DNA of 64,000 nt from Glandiceps talaboti (taxonomy: Eukaryota; Hemichordata; Enteropneusta; Spengelidae). Below, one piece after another: positions 1-20,104 of this stretch (position 1 is its first letter; each line of letters begins with the position of its first letter). Under the pieces are notes generated by a model, which had not been told where the DNA came from, did no database searches, and saw nothing but the letters and a program-made list of their open reading frames with translations. Made by a program: the position numbers and the translations under genes. Where the stretch lies: positions 14,211,910 to 14,275,909 of the forward strand of contig NC_135556.1 in assembly GCF_964340395.1 (NCBI RefSeq), in the 5' to 3' direction.

Positions 1-208
1 TTATTTTCACGAGAAAACAAAAAATGCAAAAATAAATAAGTGACTAAAATGCCTTTTTGTACATGAAAGCAAGGTGTTAATTAGTAAAAATTAGTTTTTG
101 GAAACTAGTTGAAGACTGTAAATGGCAAAACTTTCTAGTGGTGAAACTATCCAGGTTTAAAAATATCTGTACAAAAACATTGTATTCCACACAATAAACT
201 GTACGTAC

Positions 209-7596
<7,388 letters not shown>

Positions 7597-9884
7597 CTTC
7601 TAATTTCCCACTTACGTCATCGTCACATGTTACTCATTTCTCCCGTGTCAAATGATTGGCTGAAATCTGACAACAATAGATAAATACATCCAATCAAAAC
7701 ACTTGACACTCCAACGCTAACCCGTTCAAGGTCAGAGTTCAATGTCACTGGAAGTAGGAAGTTTCCATTTGATTTGGGTGTTTCTGTTGTCCCTGAGGTG
7801 AATGTGGCCCTTCACATGAAATAAGTCGATCGGTGAGCTATTACGGAACCAATTATGCCAGATTTCGAATGACTGAAGTTGATTTTCTTACTGGTAAGTT
7901 GATGAATTCGACAGCCTGTCGAATACGCCACGTAACTACACTAAACAGCGATTTATCGGACAGTTAAAATCTAAACATGACAAGTTTGATATGTGTTGTG
8001 TGCCTGCAGTGCAAACATATTCGACCATGTGGGGGTTGTTTATGATATGCAAAAACATATTAATTCGAAAAATTGAAGTAGGAATGTTTTGTAGACGTGG
8101 TGAAGGGAGCGATCGGGCATCAAAAAGTGAAACCAAATTTAAATGCAAGGGGGCCATCAGTCGGCGTCTGACACCGGTGCGTGGGTTTGCCTTAACCCTT
8201 GCTCACAATATTTTATCTGTGTGGGTATTCGGTATTCTTTTGATTTTAATTGAGCATCGAGATATACAAATTCTTCTTAAACACACCTTTATCGGGATAA
8301 TGGAGGATGTGATCATTGAAATTAACAATAGCATTATTGAAAGAAAGTTGTATAACATTAACTGTAATCATGTTTATGCCGACTTTCCAGCTGACAGAGA
8401 TCAAATTGAATTCAATTGTATATGCAAATTACTTTGATACAATGAAATAACCTCTACTGTTGTGCAAATACATTCATTGGTCAATAGGTATGCGAGTGGT
8501 TTTCTGTTCAATTGTTCACATTCTCCCATGTACCACATCAGGTGATGTTGAGGTAACCAGACAGTGTAATGACAGTTCTACATTAATTAATCAGACAGTC
8601 TTATGGTTCCAATACCAAGTTGTGAAATTCCTATTTATAAACCAGATCACAGTTCCCTCAGACTCACTGTGTGATATGTTATCAAAAAACAAGGTTGACA
8701 TTTTTCTGATTGTGTTTTTCTATTGTAGTGTACATGGGTAGAGGTCATCAGCTGTTGGAAACTCAGACTTCTTGTAAAGTGAATGCATGGACAAAAGTTC
8801 TATTTATGGATGATCATAGAAATTGTCAGCTCTGCTAAAGTGTATTAATTAGGCCTACTTATCTTGCAAATAATTTTGGTAAGTACATTTTACAACATAC
8901 CATATCAAAACCAAAACAGGTGACTATCTGATCCTTTCGGGCAACCTGCCTATATTAAGTAATTTATTTCATTTTAGAGCATTGGTGTGGCAGGTAACAT
9001 AAATGTCAACTTTCGCATACATCAACTAAATTTTACAGTGTTACACAGGTTTTCATTTATGATACATCATAATTCATATGCAGATTTTAAGTTATTTGTC
9101 TCTCATGTTACGACAGGTTATTCATAGGTATTTATATAAGTACATACATACATACATACATACATACATACATACATACATACATACATACATACATACA
9201 TACATACAAGCATGCATGCACACACACACGCACGCACATACACATACATACATGCACATATATCTAAATACTTTTTTATAGTTTCAGAGTAATTTTAAAA
9301 AGTTCAAGAAATAAATTTTTGCCTACTACTTTTTAATCTAAAAAAAATGAATTGTGGAGGTGTATATTTAGTGGAAATCTGTCTTTCCCATTCATTGCTA
9401 TGTGCATGACATGTCTGATGCATTCCTTGCAAGATAATGTAATTTGCATTCTGCGCACATAGTTTGGTGTCATGGTTAGTCAATTTTGATAGCATTCAAA
9501 CTGAATATCACAAACTTAGGGGGTATGAAAAGTCATCCATCATGAATGTCTATATTGATAGATATGTTATAACCATATGTCATGTATTTCCGGTGACAGC
9601 TGTTTTAAAATTCACATTAGTTCATTACCATTATTCACTTTTTGGGAGAAAACAAAATATAATCAGATATTAAATAATTAAAGTACAAAAATAACAATAG
9701 ACAAAACGCTTCAACCATTTACTTATTTATTTATTTATTTATTCATTTATTAATCTTTCATATACAGACACCATGTCTGCCAATGGAACCTGTTGCAAGA
9801 TTACATACTCAGAAAAATAAACAAAAAATGGACAAACTAGGACAAAAAGTTACAGAGGCACAGTGTACTTTAAAAGATATCCAA

Positions 9885-10135
9885 TTATATTACCAGACTA
9901 CATTCTTAAGATGTCTTTTAAATTTTGATGGGTTCGGAGCTGATCTTATGGATAGGGGTAGATTGTTCCATAGAACAGCACCACTGTAGTGAAATGCCCA
10001 TTTCCCATATTCAGTTTTAACTGTAGGGATGTATATGTTACTTCTACTGGCCTGTCTTGTGACAGTGTTATGAAGATGAATTTGGTTGAAAAGACTGAAC
10101 ATTTCGTTGAGGTAACTAGGTGCATTGCCTAATAA
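9885..10135 (-). mobile_element. Non-LTR retrotransposon fragment (3' end of the RT open frame)
   Basis: The minus strand encodes APSYLNEMFS, HNTVTRQASRSNIYIPTVKT, EYGKWAFHYSGAVLWNNLPL and SIRSAPNPSKFKRHLK. This is the typical C-terminal end of LINE polymerases (an H-T-R-...-Y-G-...-GA-LWN-LP...FK..L pattern). Only the tail remains; the copy is 5'-truncated and inactive. It is unrelated to the fragment at 3601-4005 at the sequence level. Confidence 0.8.
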
Positions 10136-11032
10136 TAGTTAACCATAATAATAGTTCATGAATGAAGACCCTATGCACATTTTCTTGAGGGAGGGAACAT
10201 GATGTTAGTCATGAATTAGTCAATGCAAATCAAGTGATACATATGTATACATGGACCTAGCCATATGTTACAAACCATAAGTCAATAATCCATTCTGTAT
10301 GACTAGATGAGAAACAATGGCTGGGCTACCCAAGTTATAAATCAATGCATGTGATTAGGTCATATATAGTAATATGAAAGTTCAGTCACATGCTGTTTTA
10401 GTTTTGTTAGTTCTATGCAAAGAAAATGACAACCACTTTATTCTTTAATAACTATTTATAAAATCAACAAAGAAAAATTATGTCCTAGTGTCTGAGGTCA
10501 TTTGAAGGATAATGTCCTTGGGAAAATAGTTTAACTTTGATCTTAGCTGACTCGTTTCCTGTTTTGGTCTTTAAAAAAATATTCTTGATATCCAAGGTCA
10601 TGGCCTCCTGCAATAAATGTAAATAATACCCAGGGTATTCTTGTCCCAGGCCTAGAGGTTGCAGTCTTAGCACATCAATGTGTAATATCAAACTGGGGCA
10701 GTCTTGTATGATGTCTTGGGTTTTAGTCTCACCATTATCAATATGTAATATCATGCTAAGTGTTTATACAAATCACAGCTGGGTGATATTTTTTATAAAT
10801 TGCAGCTCAAGACATTTTCAGAACTCTTGTTCCACTGAGTAATGCAAACACTTACATGATATGAGCATTGTATCCAACAGCCATGAAGATTAGCTCAAAA
10901 TTACATCTACGCAGTAACTATCAAATAAAAAACAACATAATTTTTGGGAAAGAATCAAGTCCTCAGCTGCGTATCAACCTTAATATATATCAAACACGGC
11001 AATTATTGGTTAAAATGGTATATTGGTCTTAA

Positions 11033-11399
11033 AGTGGCCATACATGATATGGATGAGGAATTGGTATTTATTTTGAATTGTTTATTTATAAAACAATTTT
11101 ATCATGGCTTCCTTCTTGAAATATCAATTTGAAATAACATTAACCAAGTAAGTCATTACATTGCAGAAAGCCTCCCCCCCCCCCCAAAAAAAAAAAAAAA
11201 AAAATGTAAAAAGTTTGTTATTGTACATACAAAAACAAACATTTTACACATTTATTAATCTTTTGAAATTTATTGAGTTACAAACAAGGACTTAACATAT
11301 GTTGTTTCACATTGATTTTTCAAGTAGCAAGTCATGATAAAATTGTTATGTAAATGAAAAATCAAAAATAAATACCCAATCCTCATCCATATGGCCACT
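11033..11399. mobile_element. TTAA-flanked foldback MITE, copy A
   Basis: Ends AGTGGCCATA.../...TATGGCCACT, with long imperfect inverted arms containing a GGATGAGGAATTGGTATTT block and its complement. TTAA is present on both sides (11029-11032 and 11400-11403). Related elements are at 13867-13978 and 53168-53460. TTAA duplications are made by piggyBac- and Kolobok-type transposases; no transposase is encoded here. Confidence 0.75.
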
Positions 11400-11607
11400 T
11401 TAAACCCAAAGCAGGGCTGTACAGTTACATAGTAATATTTATGTGTGTACCGGCACCCCCACCCCCATCTTTACTGTACTATTGTATTGAACAATGTCTT
11501 CATCACATCTAACAAAAAACCTATATTTTAACTTCAGAATTTTTATCTGCATATTGCTGGTATCATAAGACGTAGATGCAAGATAGAAAAGGTGAAAGTG
11601 TTGTTGC

Positions 11608-14600
11608 ATGGAAGAAGAGTTTGAGTTAGAAGACATGATGAACGAAGACGACTCTACAGCTCAGACCCCACTCTTACACGAAGACCACAACGTTAATAAT
11701 ATTCTCAGTAGCCCTAATTCGTATGAGGGCAACGTACAGGAAAATGGGCAATCAGATTCTGACATTGAATACCAGGCTGGTAATTCGGCATCGTCAGAGG
11801 GGGAAAGAATCACGGAACATGCCACTTCGTAAGTATCAAGAGAATAGAGAAGATGATAGTAGTTTATAATGGAAGTAGAGATTTCCAACTCGGTGCTCTC
11901 AAGAATGTTCTTTACAGTTATTACCTGTGGTATGTACCTATAATGGCACAACCATATATATGTGTAATTCTTTACTCCCTCAACTCCCTAGGAAGCAGAC
12001 AACCAGAGTCCTACAAGGTCCCCATTTATACGATTTGGTGGACTCAAGCACAATTGTGGTTCAGATCTTAATACCTAAAGACTTCAATCTGGTATGAATT
12101 TATCTATCAGTGGAGAATTGCATTTATTTTGTCTAAGTCATGCTACCACCACCCAGGTTTTGACCATTAAGTTGAAAAATGCTACTTCACATGGCCAAAT
12201 TATACAATATGAATTTCAGTTTTAAAAAGTACAAACTATTTCCTGCAACGGGAAGTGAAGGTAATGATTCTAAAAATATTCGATGGCCAACACACCGGAC
12301 AACATGCTTTACTGTGATAATAATCAAATTTTAAATATCTCATGAATTAAAGTTGATGAATAGATTTTGTAGATTTCACTTCTGAAACTGTACTTTGACC
12401 TAAGTATGATTTGAATTGCTTTCCATGACAAACTGTAGTTATGTACTGTGTAGTTGAAGCAATGCTACAGAACTTACTTGGGATAGGAGACAGATCAATT
12501 TCATTCTGATCTTGCTGTACAAAGTTACAAGAAGCAAGCAGTTTGCTATCAGAAATCATTCTAGCTAGAATAACAGTTTCTAGTTACCTATAGACTTCCC
12601 TCTCTTAGTATCATCACCCAAGCTTTATAGACAAAGCCTAAAGCAAGAGTCAAGGACTCTGACTGTCATTGTGTACCCTACCCAGAATTTTGTTATTAAA
12701 ACAAAATGTAGGAGGCAAGTAACATTAGGGTTAGGGATGTTACAGAGTATCCACCATTGCAAGACTAGAGTACAATGGACTAAATATTGTGTACCCTAGC
12801 CTGATTTCTGTGACTCAAACAAAATGAAGGAGACAAGTAACATTACAAGGTTAGGAGTGTGAGAATACAGACAGTTTTGATAAAATGATTGTTATAAGCT
12901 TTAACCCGTAGAACTGTTATGTAGCTTGGAAGGCTTGACCCAGTGTCCCCCTGGTATGTGCCAACCATATCAAACTTTTGCCATGTTTATGATTGAGAAA
13001 ATATCATGATGATATAAACCGCCATATGTCATGTATTCTTTTTCCTTTATTTCTTGGTACCAGAGATGTACAAACATTAATGCATCTATTGAAGGGAAAC
13101 ATAGGCACAGGTCTACTAGGCTTGGCTTACGCAGTCAAACATGCTGGTATAGTGGTAAGTAAGCTTCAAGTTGTTATTCATCTAGAAACTGTCTTTTAAA
13201 TCAGTTTTAAGTCCAAGGGTCATTATATTGCAAAAAAACTGCCATGTTTTAATACTGTCATTGTAGACTGAAAGTTCCAGGCGTTCCATCTGTTTATAGT
13301 ATAAATGTGCTCTCTGTGGGGTTGTGAGTGGTTATATAAGCAGACTAATGGGCTGGACCTTTCAGACTACTGACACTTTGTATTGAAGAAAATTAAAGAG
13401 AAATGGAAACATTTAGATTTTTGATCAATTTTTTTTTTAGTCATTTCAGCCTTCTGGCATTAATCATACTAATGCCATACTGGTTGAACAAATTTTATCA
13501 AAATAACCACAAAAATTCACAAAAGTCTGAATTTTGTTGTACGAAACTAAATAATTGTTAAAAGGAGGCAAATGTGAATTATTGCGATACCTGATATGAT
13601 TGATGTTTATTTGGTTTTTCGACAAAACATTTGTTGATTTTGTCAACAAGGGTCATGACCTAATGACGTTTTGACTGCAAGGTTAGGGTTTATTTGCATA
13701 CTGATAGCACCACATGTTGTGTCTATATTTAGGTTAGACTGATTAATACTAAATCCTGTCACAGCCTTAGCAAATATCTAGCAAAACAAACTGACAAATT
13801 TAGGTTCTGAAATATAAATTTGTTTGGTTGATTTTATGTATGATGAATGTACTTTCTTTGTTTCAAATGGCCATATGAAGAGGATTGGGTATTTATTTTG
13901 GATTTTTTATTTATAAAAAATGGTTTTATAAATGAAAAATCCAAAATAAATACCCAATCCTCAGCAAATATGGCCACTTTAAAATTTACCGTGAAAATAT
14001 AATTTGTAGTCAACTAAAAATAATATAGATCGGTTATTAGAATTTGGAAGTTCCTGTCTGAAACATCTGTAATATTAATTTATCAACTTTGGTTCATAAG
14101 CACTGGTAGATACCTGACGTATTATTGGTAATTATGAAAAAAAAAAGTTTAAAATAAAATGAAAAATATTAAGCAAATAATTTCCAAACCAGTTTTCTGT
14201 CCTGAAAATCACATTCACATAAGACTGTAAATATTAAAAGCATTAAAGTGTAGAAATAACTGACATCATTCTAACAATAAATAACTGTTTTTACAATATT
14301 CCTTGTAAGGTTTAGGTTAGGGTGGCTCTATTTTTTTTCCTGTTTCTCATTACCCGACTGACCCAAATTTTCAGCTCCGACATCAAAAAGATAAAAAAAA
14401 TTTGCCAACCCTTAATATTTTGTGGAACAGCATCCTCTCAGGCAAGAATAAGCAAGTGTCTGGACTGTCGACATCATCTACAGTCATGGCAGCGGTGATG
14501 ACACTTGTTCACGAACCGAGCATTTCTTCATGGCGGAAGTTATTCAAGTAGAGGGCCTGACATGCCAATTGTGTAGAGAAGCTGGGAAAGGGCAAGCGCT

Positions 14601-15435
14601 TGTTCCCAGGAATCCAATAAAAAGAAGAAAGAGAGGAGGAAAAGGAGAGGAAGAGAAACATGAAGATGATTTTTAATTTCTTAAAAAAGAAAAATTTTCT
14701 TTAAATCAACTGACCTACCCATAGTTGTTATGAAAAAGTAATGAGAAACTTAGAAAACAATAGAATCACTCTTACAAGTATGCAAACTCAAAATTTGTTC
14801 TCACAAGTGTGTATGTAATGTGGAACTCCTTGTCGTAATATGCAAACAAAACATTTATGCGAGTTTTAACCTGTGCATTGAACCCTTTATAGAACACAAC
14901 AAATTACAACAAAATAATGTTTTATTTATTTTTCCTACTCCCTAGCTTGGTCCAATAGCTCTCTTTGTCATGGCTATCATTTGTATACACTGTATGAAGA
15001 AACTTGTGGATTGCAGCCATAAACTGTGTGAAAAGTAAGTTCAAATAACATGTAATTATTCAGAGTTGAGAGGGTTGGGGGTGTGATGGATTGATGGTTG
15101 TTTGAAGTATGCATATACCATGATTTGGTTTAAAATTGAATGGAAATGCATATTTTTTTAGTGCAGCCATGTAAATATTTTATTATTTTTTCTACCTTTT
15201 ACAAAGAACTTCTCAAACGTCACTTGATTATGGAGGTGTAGCCCAGGAAGCTTTTCAGCGTGGACCACTAACCTGTCTACACTCCAGAGGTCATATAGGA
15301 AGGTAGGTACTAGTAGAAATCTATCTTTCAGTATGGACCAGTAACCTATATTCACCAGTGCAAGTCATTCCTATAGGCCATTCCAGACTGCAAACAGGAA
15401 ATTGAGAATACAGCACCCTCGTTCAAATTGGGGAT

Positions 15436-15476
<41 letters not shown>

Positions 15477-17124
15477 TATCATCATCATCATCTCATTGTA
15501 CTGTTTCTTGAGAACTGTGCCCTAGGCCCTTGGTATTCTGCAGAAGCGTAAATCAGGGATGTTTTTCATATTGTTCAGACATTGAGGAAAGCAGCAGTGC
15601 TCTATGATTAACCAAGTATTACCTATACCATGTATACCCCAAGGTACACACAGACAGGAAGTAGAGCGCCACCATGGCCAATTTTGGAAAGGCCTATTAT
15701 GATGTCAATAGCCCCGTTCACACTTATGTGTTTTATCTCATTTGTTCTACTACAGATACAGAGTGACCATAGATTTACAAGTTACTTAGAAGATGTTGTC
15801 AAAGACTTACAATTTTAAAAGTGACTTTGAATTTGTGGTACCTCAGAGTGTATTTGTTTACATTAAGCTTATAGACATCAACTGGAAAAATCCTCAAAAG
15901 TGAACAAATTCAAGGTTAATCTTTTTAGAAAAATCCCATATGATATCTGAAGGTGTCTTTGTCAGAAAGGGGTCTGTTTGTATATTTTGAATATGTATGA
16001 GGTACTAGTACAGGAGCACAATGATTGGTTGACTAACAGATGTAAATTTTGTCATTTACAGGAGAATAGTCAACGGATTCCTCATTTTAACTCAGTTGGG
16101 ATTTTGTTGCGTATATTTTGTCTTTATGGCTGATAATTTTCAACAGGTAAGTAAACAGAATGTGAAAGATCAAAAATTAGAATATTACTCGCCCGGTAAA
16201 AGGGTGTGACATGTAATTAACTTTGACTTGCATGTAATCATGCTTGTTACTTTATGCACATGACATGTGTTGCATACAAGTACCTTTCCACACGATTACT
16301 CCAGCACAGAGTCAAGTTCATAATGTCCCTATTGGCTCTCAATGTACTTCCTCAACTCCATGCATAAGTTACAATCATGGCTACCAAACAGCACAGAGGG
16401 AAAATCTGTTATATAAGAACATCATCCTACAAGGTCCCAGTTGCAAGCTTGCTATAAAGTTTGTCCACAGTAGTGAAAGATATTACAATGGGTCATATCT
16501 ACCTGTGTTTTCCCAGAGTTCCTCCCTTCACAGTTATGGTAAATACTTCTGCTGAGTTTTGAGAAAATTTCTCTCCACAACAAATATTCTGAAGCCCAGT
16601 AAACTAAAACAGTCTGATGTTCCTATGAAGCATTTACCAAACTGTTGTTCAGTTTTTCAGGCAACTTTGTTGTTTTTTACCTTGTAGGTGTATAAACATT
16701 TTTATGGAGATAGCACACCCTCTGTGCAAATATTCATGCTGATCCTACTAGTACCTGTAACTTTGTATTGTTTTATACAAAATCTGGATGACTTAGCCAT
16801 CTTTTCAATGTTTGCCAATATTATCTTAGCCATTGGTTTAATCATTATATATGAGGTAAGTCCACATAGCTTTGTAATGTTTAACATGTATGTATGTGTG
16901 TATGTATGTATGTATGTGTGTATGTATGTATGTATGTATGTATGTATGTATGTATGTATGTATGTATGTATGTATGTATGTATGTATGTATGTGTGTATG
17001 TGTGTGTATGTATGTATGTATGTATGTATGTATGTATGTATGTATGTGTGTGTATGTATGTATGTATGTATATATGTTTGTATGTATGTACGTATGTATG
17101 TATGTATGTATGTATGTGTGTGTG

Positions 17125-17156
<32 letters not shown>

Positions 17157-19594
17157 GTATGTGTATGAATGTATGTATGTATGTATGTATGTATGTATGT
17201 ATGTATGTATGTATGTACGTATGTATGTATGTATGTATGTATGTACGTACGTATGTATGTATGTATGTATGTATGTATGTATGTATGTATGTATGTATGT
17301 ATGTATGTATGTATGTATGTATGTATGTATGTATTATGACAAGAGGTGTATATGGTGAATGATAATGAAACTTCACATGAATGTTTAGTTTGATAAAAGT
17401 CTTGAGTGTTTTCACCATTGTCTCATCATTAAATACAACACAACATAGCATTTTTCATATTATTCACAATTACTTAGTTTCATCGCTCTTTTCCGTAAAA
17501 TAATCATAAACCATTTCTGTTGTTTGTTTTCAGTACCTGATAAGTGGAATTATTGATAATTCCCACCATGATCAATTTAACATAGACCTTATAGCACCAC
17601 TACCTGGTCTTCCAATATTCTTTGGTTCTGCTATATATGCATTTGAAGGTATTGGAGTGGTAAGTAATTGTAACTTTACTCAATCTAGGAATGTAGAACA
17701 GTGGACTGATGATTCACAAATAAATAGTTGTATCAAAGCTAGGGAGTTATGATTTGGGGTGAGTTAGTGATAGAAATGGAGTAAGATCTGATTTGGGATG
17801 AGGTAGGGATAGAAATAAAGTTAGATCTCAATATTAAATATAAAAGTGATTTGTATCATTTTCAAGAATGTAGAATAGTGGACTGGAGGTATAATGGATG
17901 GATATTTGTATCAAAGCTAGGGAGTTAGGGTAAGCATTGGAATGAGCTAGACCCCCTATCTTAAACTACTTTTGTATAAAAGATAATGAATGGGCATCAA
18001 TGTAGACACTTCAAATTGATTAAATGTGTAAAACCATGTTACAGGCCTGTAAATGATATTTTTGAAGTGAAAATTTATTTTTTCCATTTCAACTTCACTA
18101 TGTTCAAATAAGGAATGAAAAATTTTGACCTAGTGTAAATTGCAACTTGGCTTGTGTCACAGTTACATAGTTTGCATCAAGTGAAATGTTTTCTCCCTTT
18201 CCAATCTTCCAGTACTTGTTTTATTCTCACATCTTTTATGAGTTTTAAATTTGCCAAATATCGTTGCTTGTATCTGTCACAAACGTTCCACATTCTGTAC
18301 CACATGCATGTACATTTGTACTGTTTGAATGTTTCCTTCAAATAATATTTTTTTCTCATCCACCCTACAAATACAAGGTGCTACCTTTAGAAAACAAGAT
18401 GAAACACCCAAATCATTTCAATACAGTGTTATTCTTTGGTATGGGCATGGTGACTGCTCTCTACATCTCCATGGGATTACTGGGATACATGTGTTTTGGA
18501 GATAACCTGTCGGATTCTATAACATTGGATCTCCCACAGGACCAAGGGTAAGCACCAATCTACTGTGGTTACATAGACTTAGCTCAAAGGGTTATGAGAT
18601 AACTATTTGTAACCTTTATCTCAAGTCCATGTCTCTTATCTGGTGTAGCAACTCTCTAGTTGGATTGACGGTATGACTTCATTAATTTATACCATCCACG
18701 AGCCATTTAGAACAAAAAAAATATGGAATATATGCTATGTTCGTTCCACGTCACGACAACACGTCTACGTCACTGGTTCTGCTGTGTTCGAAATATGAGT
18801 CAAAACATTCAAAATTTCCATTACTTTCCCCAATTTTTCTTTGATGTTACTACCGCTGGTATAATTATGTTATTCTCCAATATTTTTATTCATTCAACCA
18901 GAAAATACTTATGACCTAAGGATTGTCACTACTCATCTATTGACTCAGTGATAAAGGCTCCCCTTAGGTCACTCGTATTTTCCTTGGATGAACGAAGAAA
19001 AATATTGGGGAATAATATCTAATTGTAGACATTATGTACATCTGCACAACCATGTTTACAATGAATGACTACTCTGTTTATCTATCTAAACTATAGGTTG
19101 TATCTAGCTGTCAAAATCCTATTTTCTGGTGCAATATTTGTCAGTTATGGACTACAGTTTTACGTTCCAATGGATGTTATTTGGCCATCAGTCAGAGACA
19201 AATTGCCCCCTAAACTACGGACAGTGGGAAATTATGTCTTCAGAACGATATTGGTCCTTATAACACGTAAGTAGTTTTCTTCATTTATGCAAATTTTCTC
19301 AGATTGCCAAAAATCCTCAAAAGACAAAATTTTGTTCATTTGATTGACAGTTTTGCAAGAGGGAAATTTGCTATCCATGAGTATTACAGTGAACTACCAT
19401 GATTGTAGTATCGTTAAAATTGTCAAATTTTTGTTGATTTGGGGTAGTGCTGTTGACAAACTTGATTTTCACTTTGGAACCTAAAGAATATTATTGTTTG
19501 TCAGAATGAATAATTATTTCTGAGCTCATGCAACAATATGGGGAAATGACTTATTTTTCATTGAGGTTTTTTCGTTTGTTTGTTGTAAGTACCA

Positions 19595-19639
<45 letters not shown>

Positions 19640-20099
19640 TTACATGCATGTATGTGATTGCTAAACATACAAATAGTCTTTTATTTGTTGTTAGCATTTA
19701 ATTCCACTAAAAAAATTATCAAATTATCATGTTTGTAATATTTTATCTCTGTATTTTGTCTTCTCAGTGGGTCTAGCAGCTGGTATCCCACAACTTGGTC
19801 TCTTTATCTCTCTGGTCGGTTCATTGGCCAGCAGTGCACTGGCACTGATCTTTCCACCAATCCTAGAGGAGCTCACATATTGTAATGGTTACAAAGACTT
19901 AGGCTCAGTAGTAAGACTTACAAAAAATATTTGTATCTGTACAATTGGAGTTCTTGGCTTCGTCTTTGGAACGTTTGTCTCTGTTCTTGACATCGTTAGA
20001 GCTTTTGAACCAACTACAGCCCCAGCAACTGCATACCCTGCACCCAGTGTAAACAGCAGTGAAATGTTTACAATTTCATCATTATTAACAACGGTTTAA
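11608..20099 (+). CDS. SLC36-type proton-coupled amino acid transporter (PAT), complete
   Basis: Proton/small neutral amino acid symporter of the AAAP/SLC36 family, for the plasma membrane or lysosome. Ten coding exons join in phase: 11608-11828, 13064-13154, 14946-15034, 15207-15302, 16062-16146, 16688-16855, 17534-17659, 18378-18547, 19097-19266 and 19768-20099 (515 aa). Residues 1-73 form an acidic cytosolic tail. Exon 2 encodes the family hallmark [20 protein letters not shown]; exon 5 has [20 protein letters not shown]; exons 7-8 give [20 protein letters not shown] and MKHP; exon 9 has [14 protein letters not shown]; exon 10 has [16 protein letters not shown]. Hydrophobic segments fit the usual eleven membrane spans. 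The first ATG in good context with an acidic N-terminus was chosen. The tail after residue 490 is Thr/Pro/Ser-rich. Which SLC36 paralogue (1-4) it matches cannot be told by eye. Confidence 0.93.
13867..13978. mobile_element. TTAA-type MITE, copy B, collapsed to a hairpin (SLC36 intron 2)
   Basis: Two arms of about 50 bases (GAGGATTGGGTATTTATTTT and its complement) sit almost back to back, so the element is little more than a long hairpin. TTAA remains at the right side (13979-13982); the left site is degraded. It is an internally deleted relative of copies A (11033) and C (53168). Confidence 0.7.
14344..14752 (+). other. Possible transposon with a 48-codon open frame, SLC36 intron 2
   Basis: Inverted GTTTCTCATTAC motifs near 14342-14354 and 14739-14751 bracket a segment of higher GC. 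Inside, an ATG at 14530 opens a 48-codon frame ending at 14676, with product [20 protein letters not shown], then a basic KRRKRGGKG run and an acidic end. It contains a single C-x2-C pair. I do not recognise the product. It may be a remnant of a transposon open frame; it interrupts the transporter intron and does not fit the transporter protein. Confidence 0.35.
15374..15696 (+). mobile_element. TAGGCC-ended MITE, copy 1, with (ATC)n expansion (SLC36 intron 4)
   Basis: Begins TAGGCCATTCCAGACTGC and ends TTTTGGAAAGGCCTA, an inverted terminus with TA at each edge, as expected of Tc1/mariner-like target sites. It is closely similar along its length to 24119-24375. An ATC trinucleotide run at about 15436-15491 has expanded inside this copy only. 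Confidence 0.75.
16888..17333. repeat. ~445-bp (TATG)n microsatellite in SLC36 intron 6
   Basis: An almost uninterrupted TATG tetranucleotide array with occasional GTGT variants and one AAAG break, starting 33 bases after the exon 6 donor of the transporter. It produces long Met-Tyr-Val-Cys and Thr-Tyr-Ile-His open frames in both directions that are not genes. Confidence 0.97.
17690..17960. repeat. Duplicated segment in SLC36 intron 7
   Basis: Two diverged copies of a block containing GAATGTAGAA, AGTGGACTG and TATCAAAGCTAGGGAGTTA occur about 180 bases apart. The same motifs recur at 50520-50665 in a NUP98 intron, where they form inverted ends, so this is probably a MITE-derived family. Confidence 0.5.
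18710..19025 (+). mobile_element. Foldback element family with ATATTGGGGAATA core, copy 1 (SLC36 intron 8)
   Basis: The right half holds a palindromic core: CCAATATTTTTATTCATTCA, a TGACCTAAGG block, then the complement ending AAATATTGGGGAATAATATC. The left part (GAATATATGCTATGTTCG onward) also matches, in reverse order, the element at 29365-29700. Non-coding and dispersed, hence mobile. Confidence 0.6.
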
Positions 20100-20104
20100 A
20101 CTAC

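Larger units (their letters stand above)
7597..11607. other. Intergenic region between divergent CHM and SLC36 genes
   Basis: No conserved coding exon was found. The first 300 bases are less AT-rich and probably hold the promoters of both genes. A good donor (TTACTG then GTAAGTTG) at 7893/7894 and an acceptor (TTTTAACTTCAG) ending near 11537 could define a non-coding first SLC36 exon spliced to the exon with the ATG; this is inference. The rest holds a TACA microsatellite (about 9141-9208), a LINE fragment (9885-10135) and a TTAA-flanked MITE (11033-11399). The 148-codon open frame at 7991-8437 resembles nothing I recognise and has no coding signature. Confidence 0.6.

Noticed and set aside
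7991-8437. 148-codon plus-strand open frame between CHM and SLC36
   Set aside because: No recognisable family, codon pattern not coding-like, and no splice partner found; probably chance.
10485-10754. 89-codon minus-strand open frame
   Set aside because: Unrecognised product in a repeat-containing intergenic area; no support beyond openness.
11853-12071. Additional SLC36 exon between exons 1 and 2
   Set aside because: Exon 1 joins exon 2 in phase and the frame here shows no transporter similarity.
16702-17451. 249-codon open frame (Thr-Tyr-Ile-His repeats) and its plus-strand partners
   Set aside because: Product of the TATG microsatellite in an SLC36 intron; the ends read into unrelated sequence.
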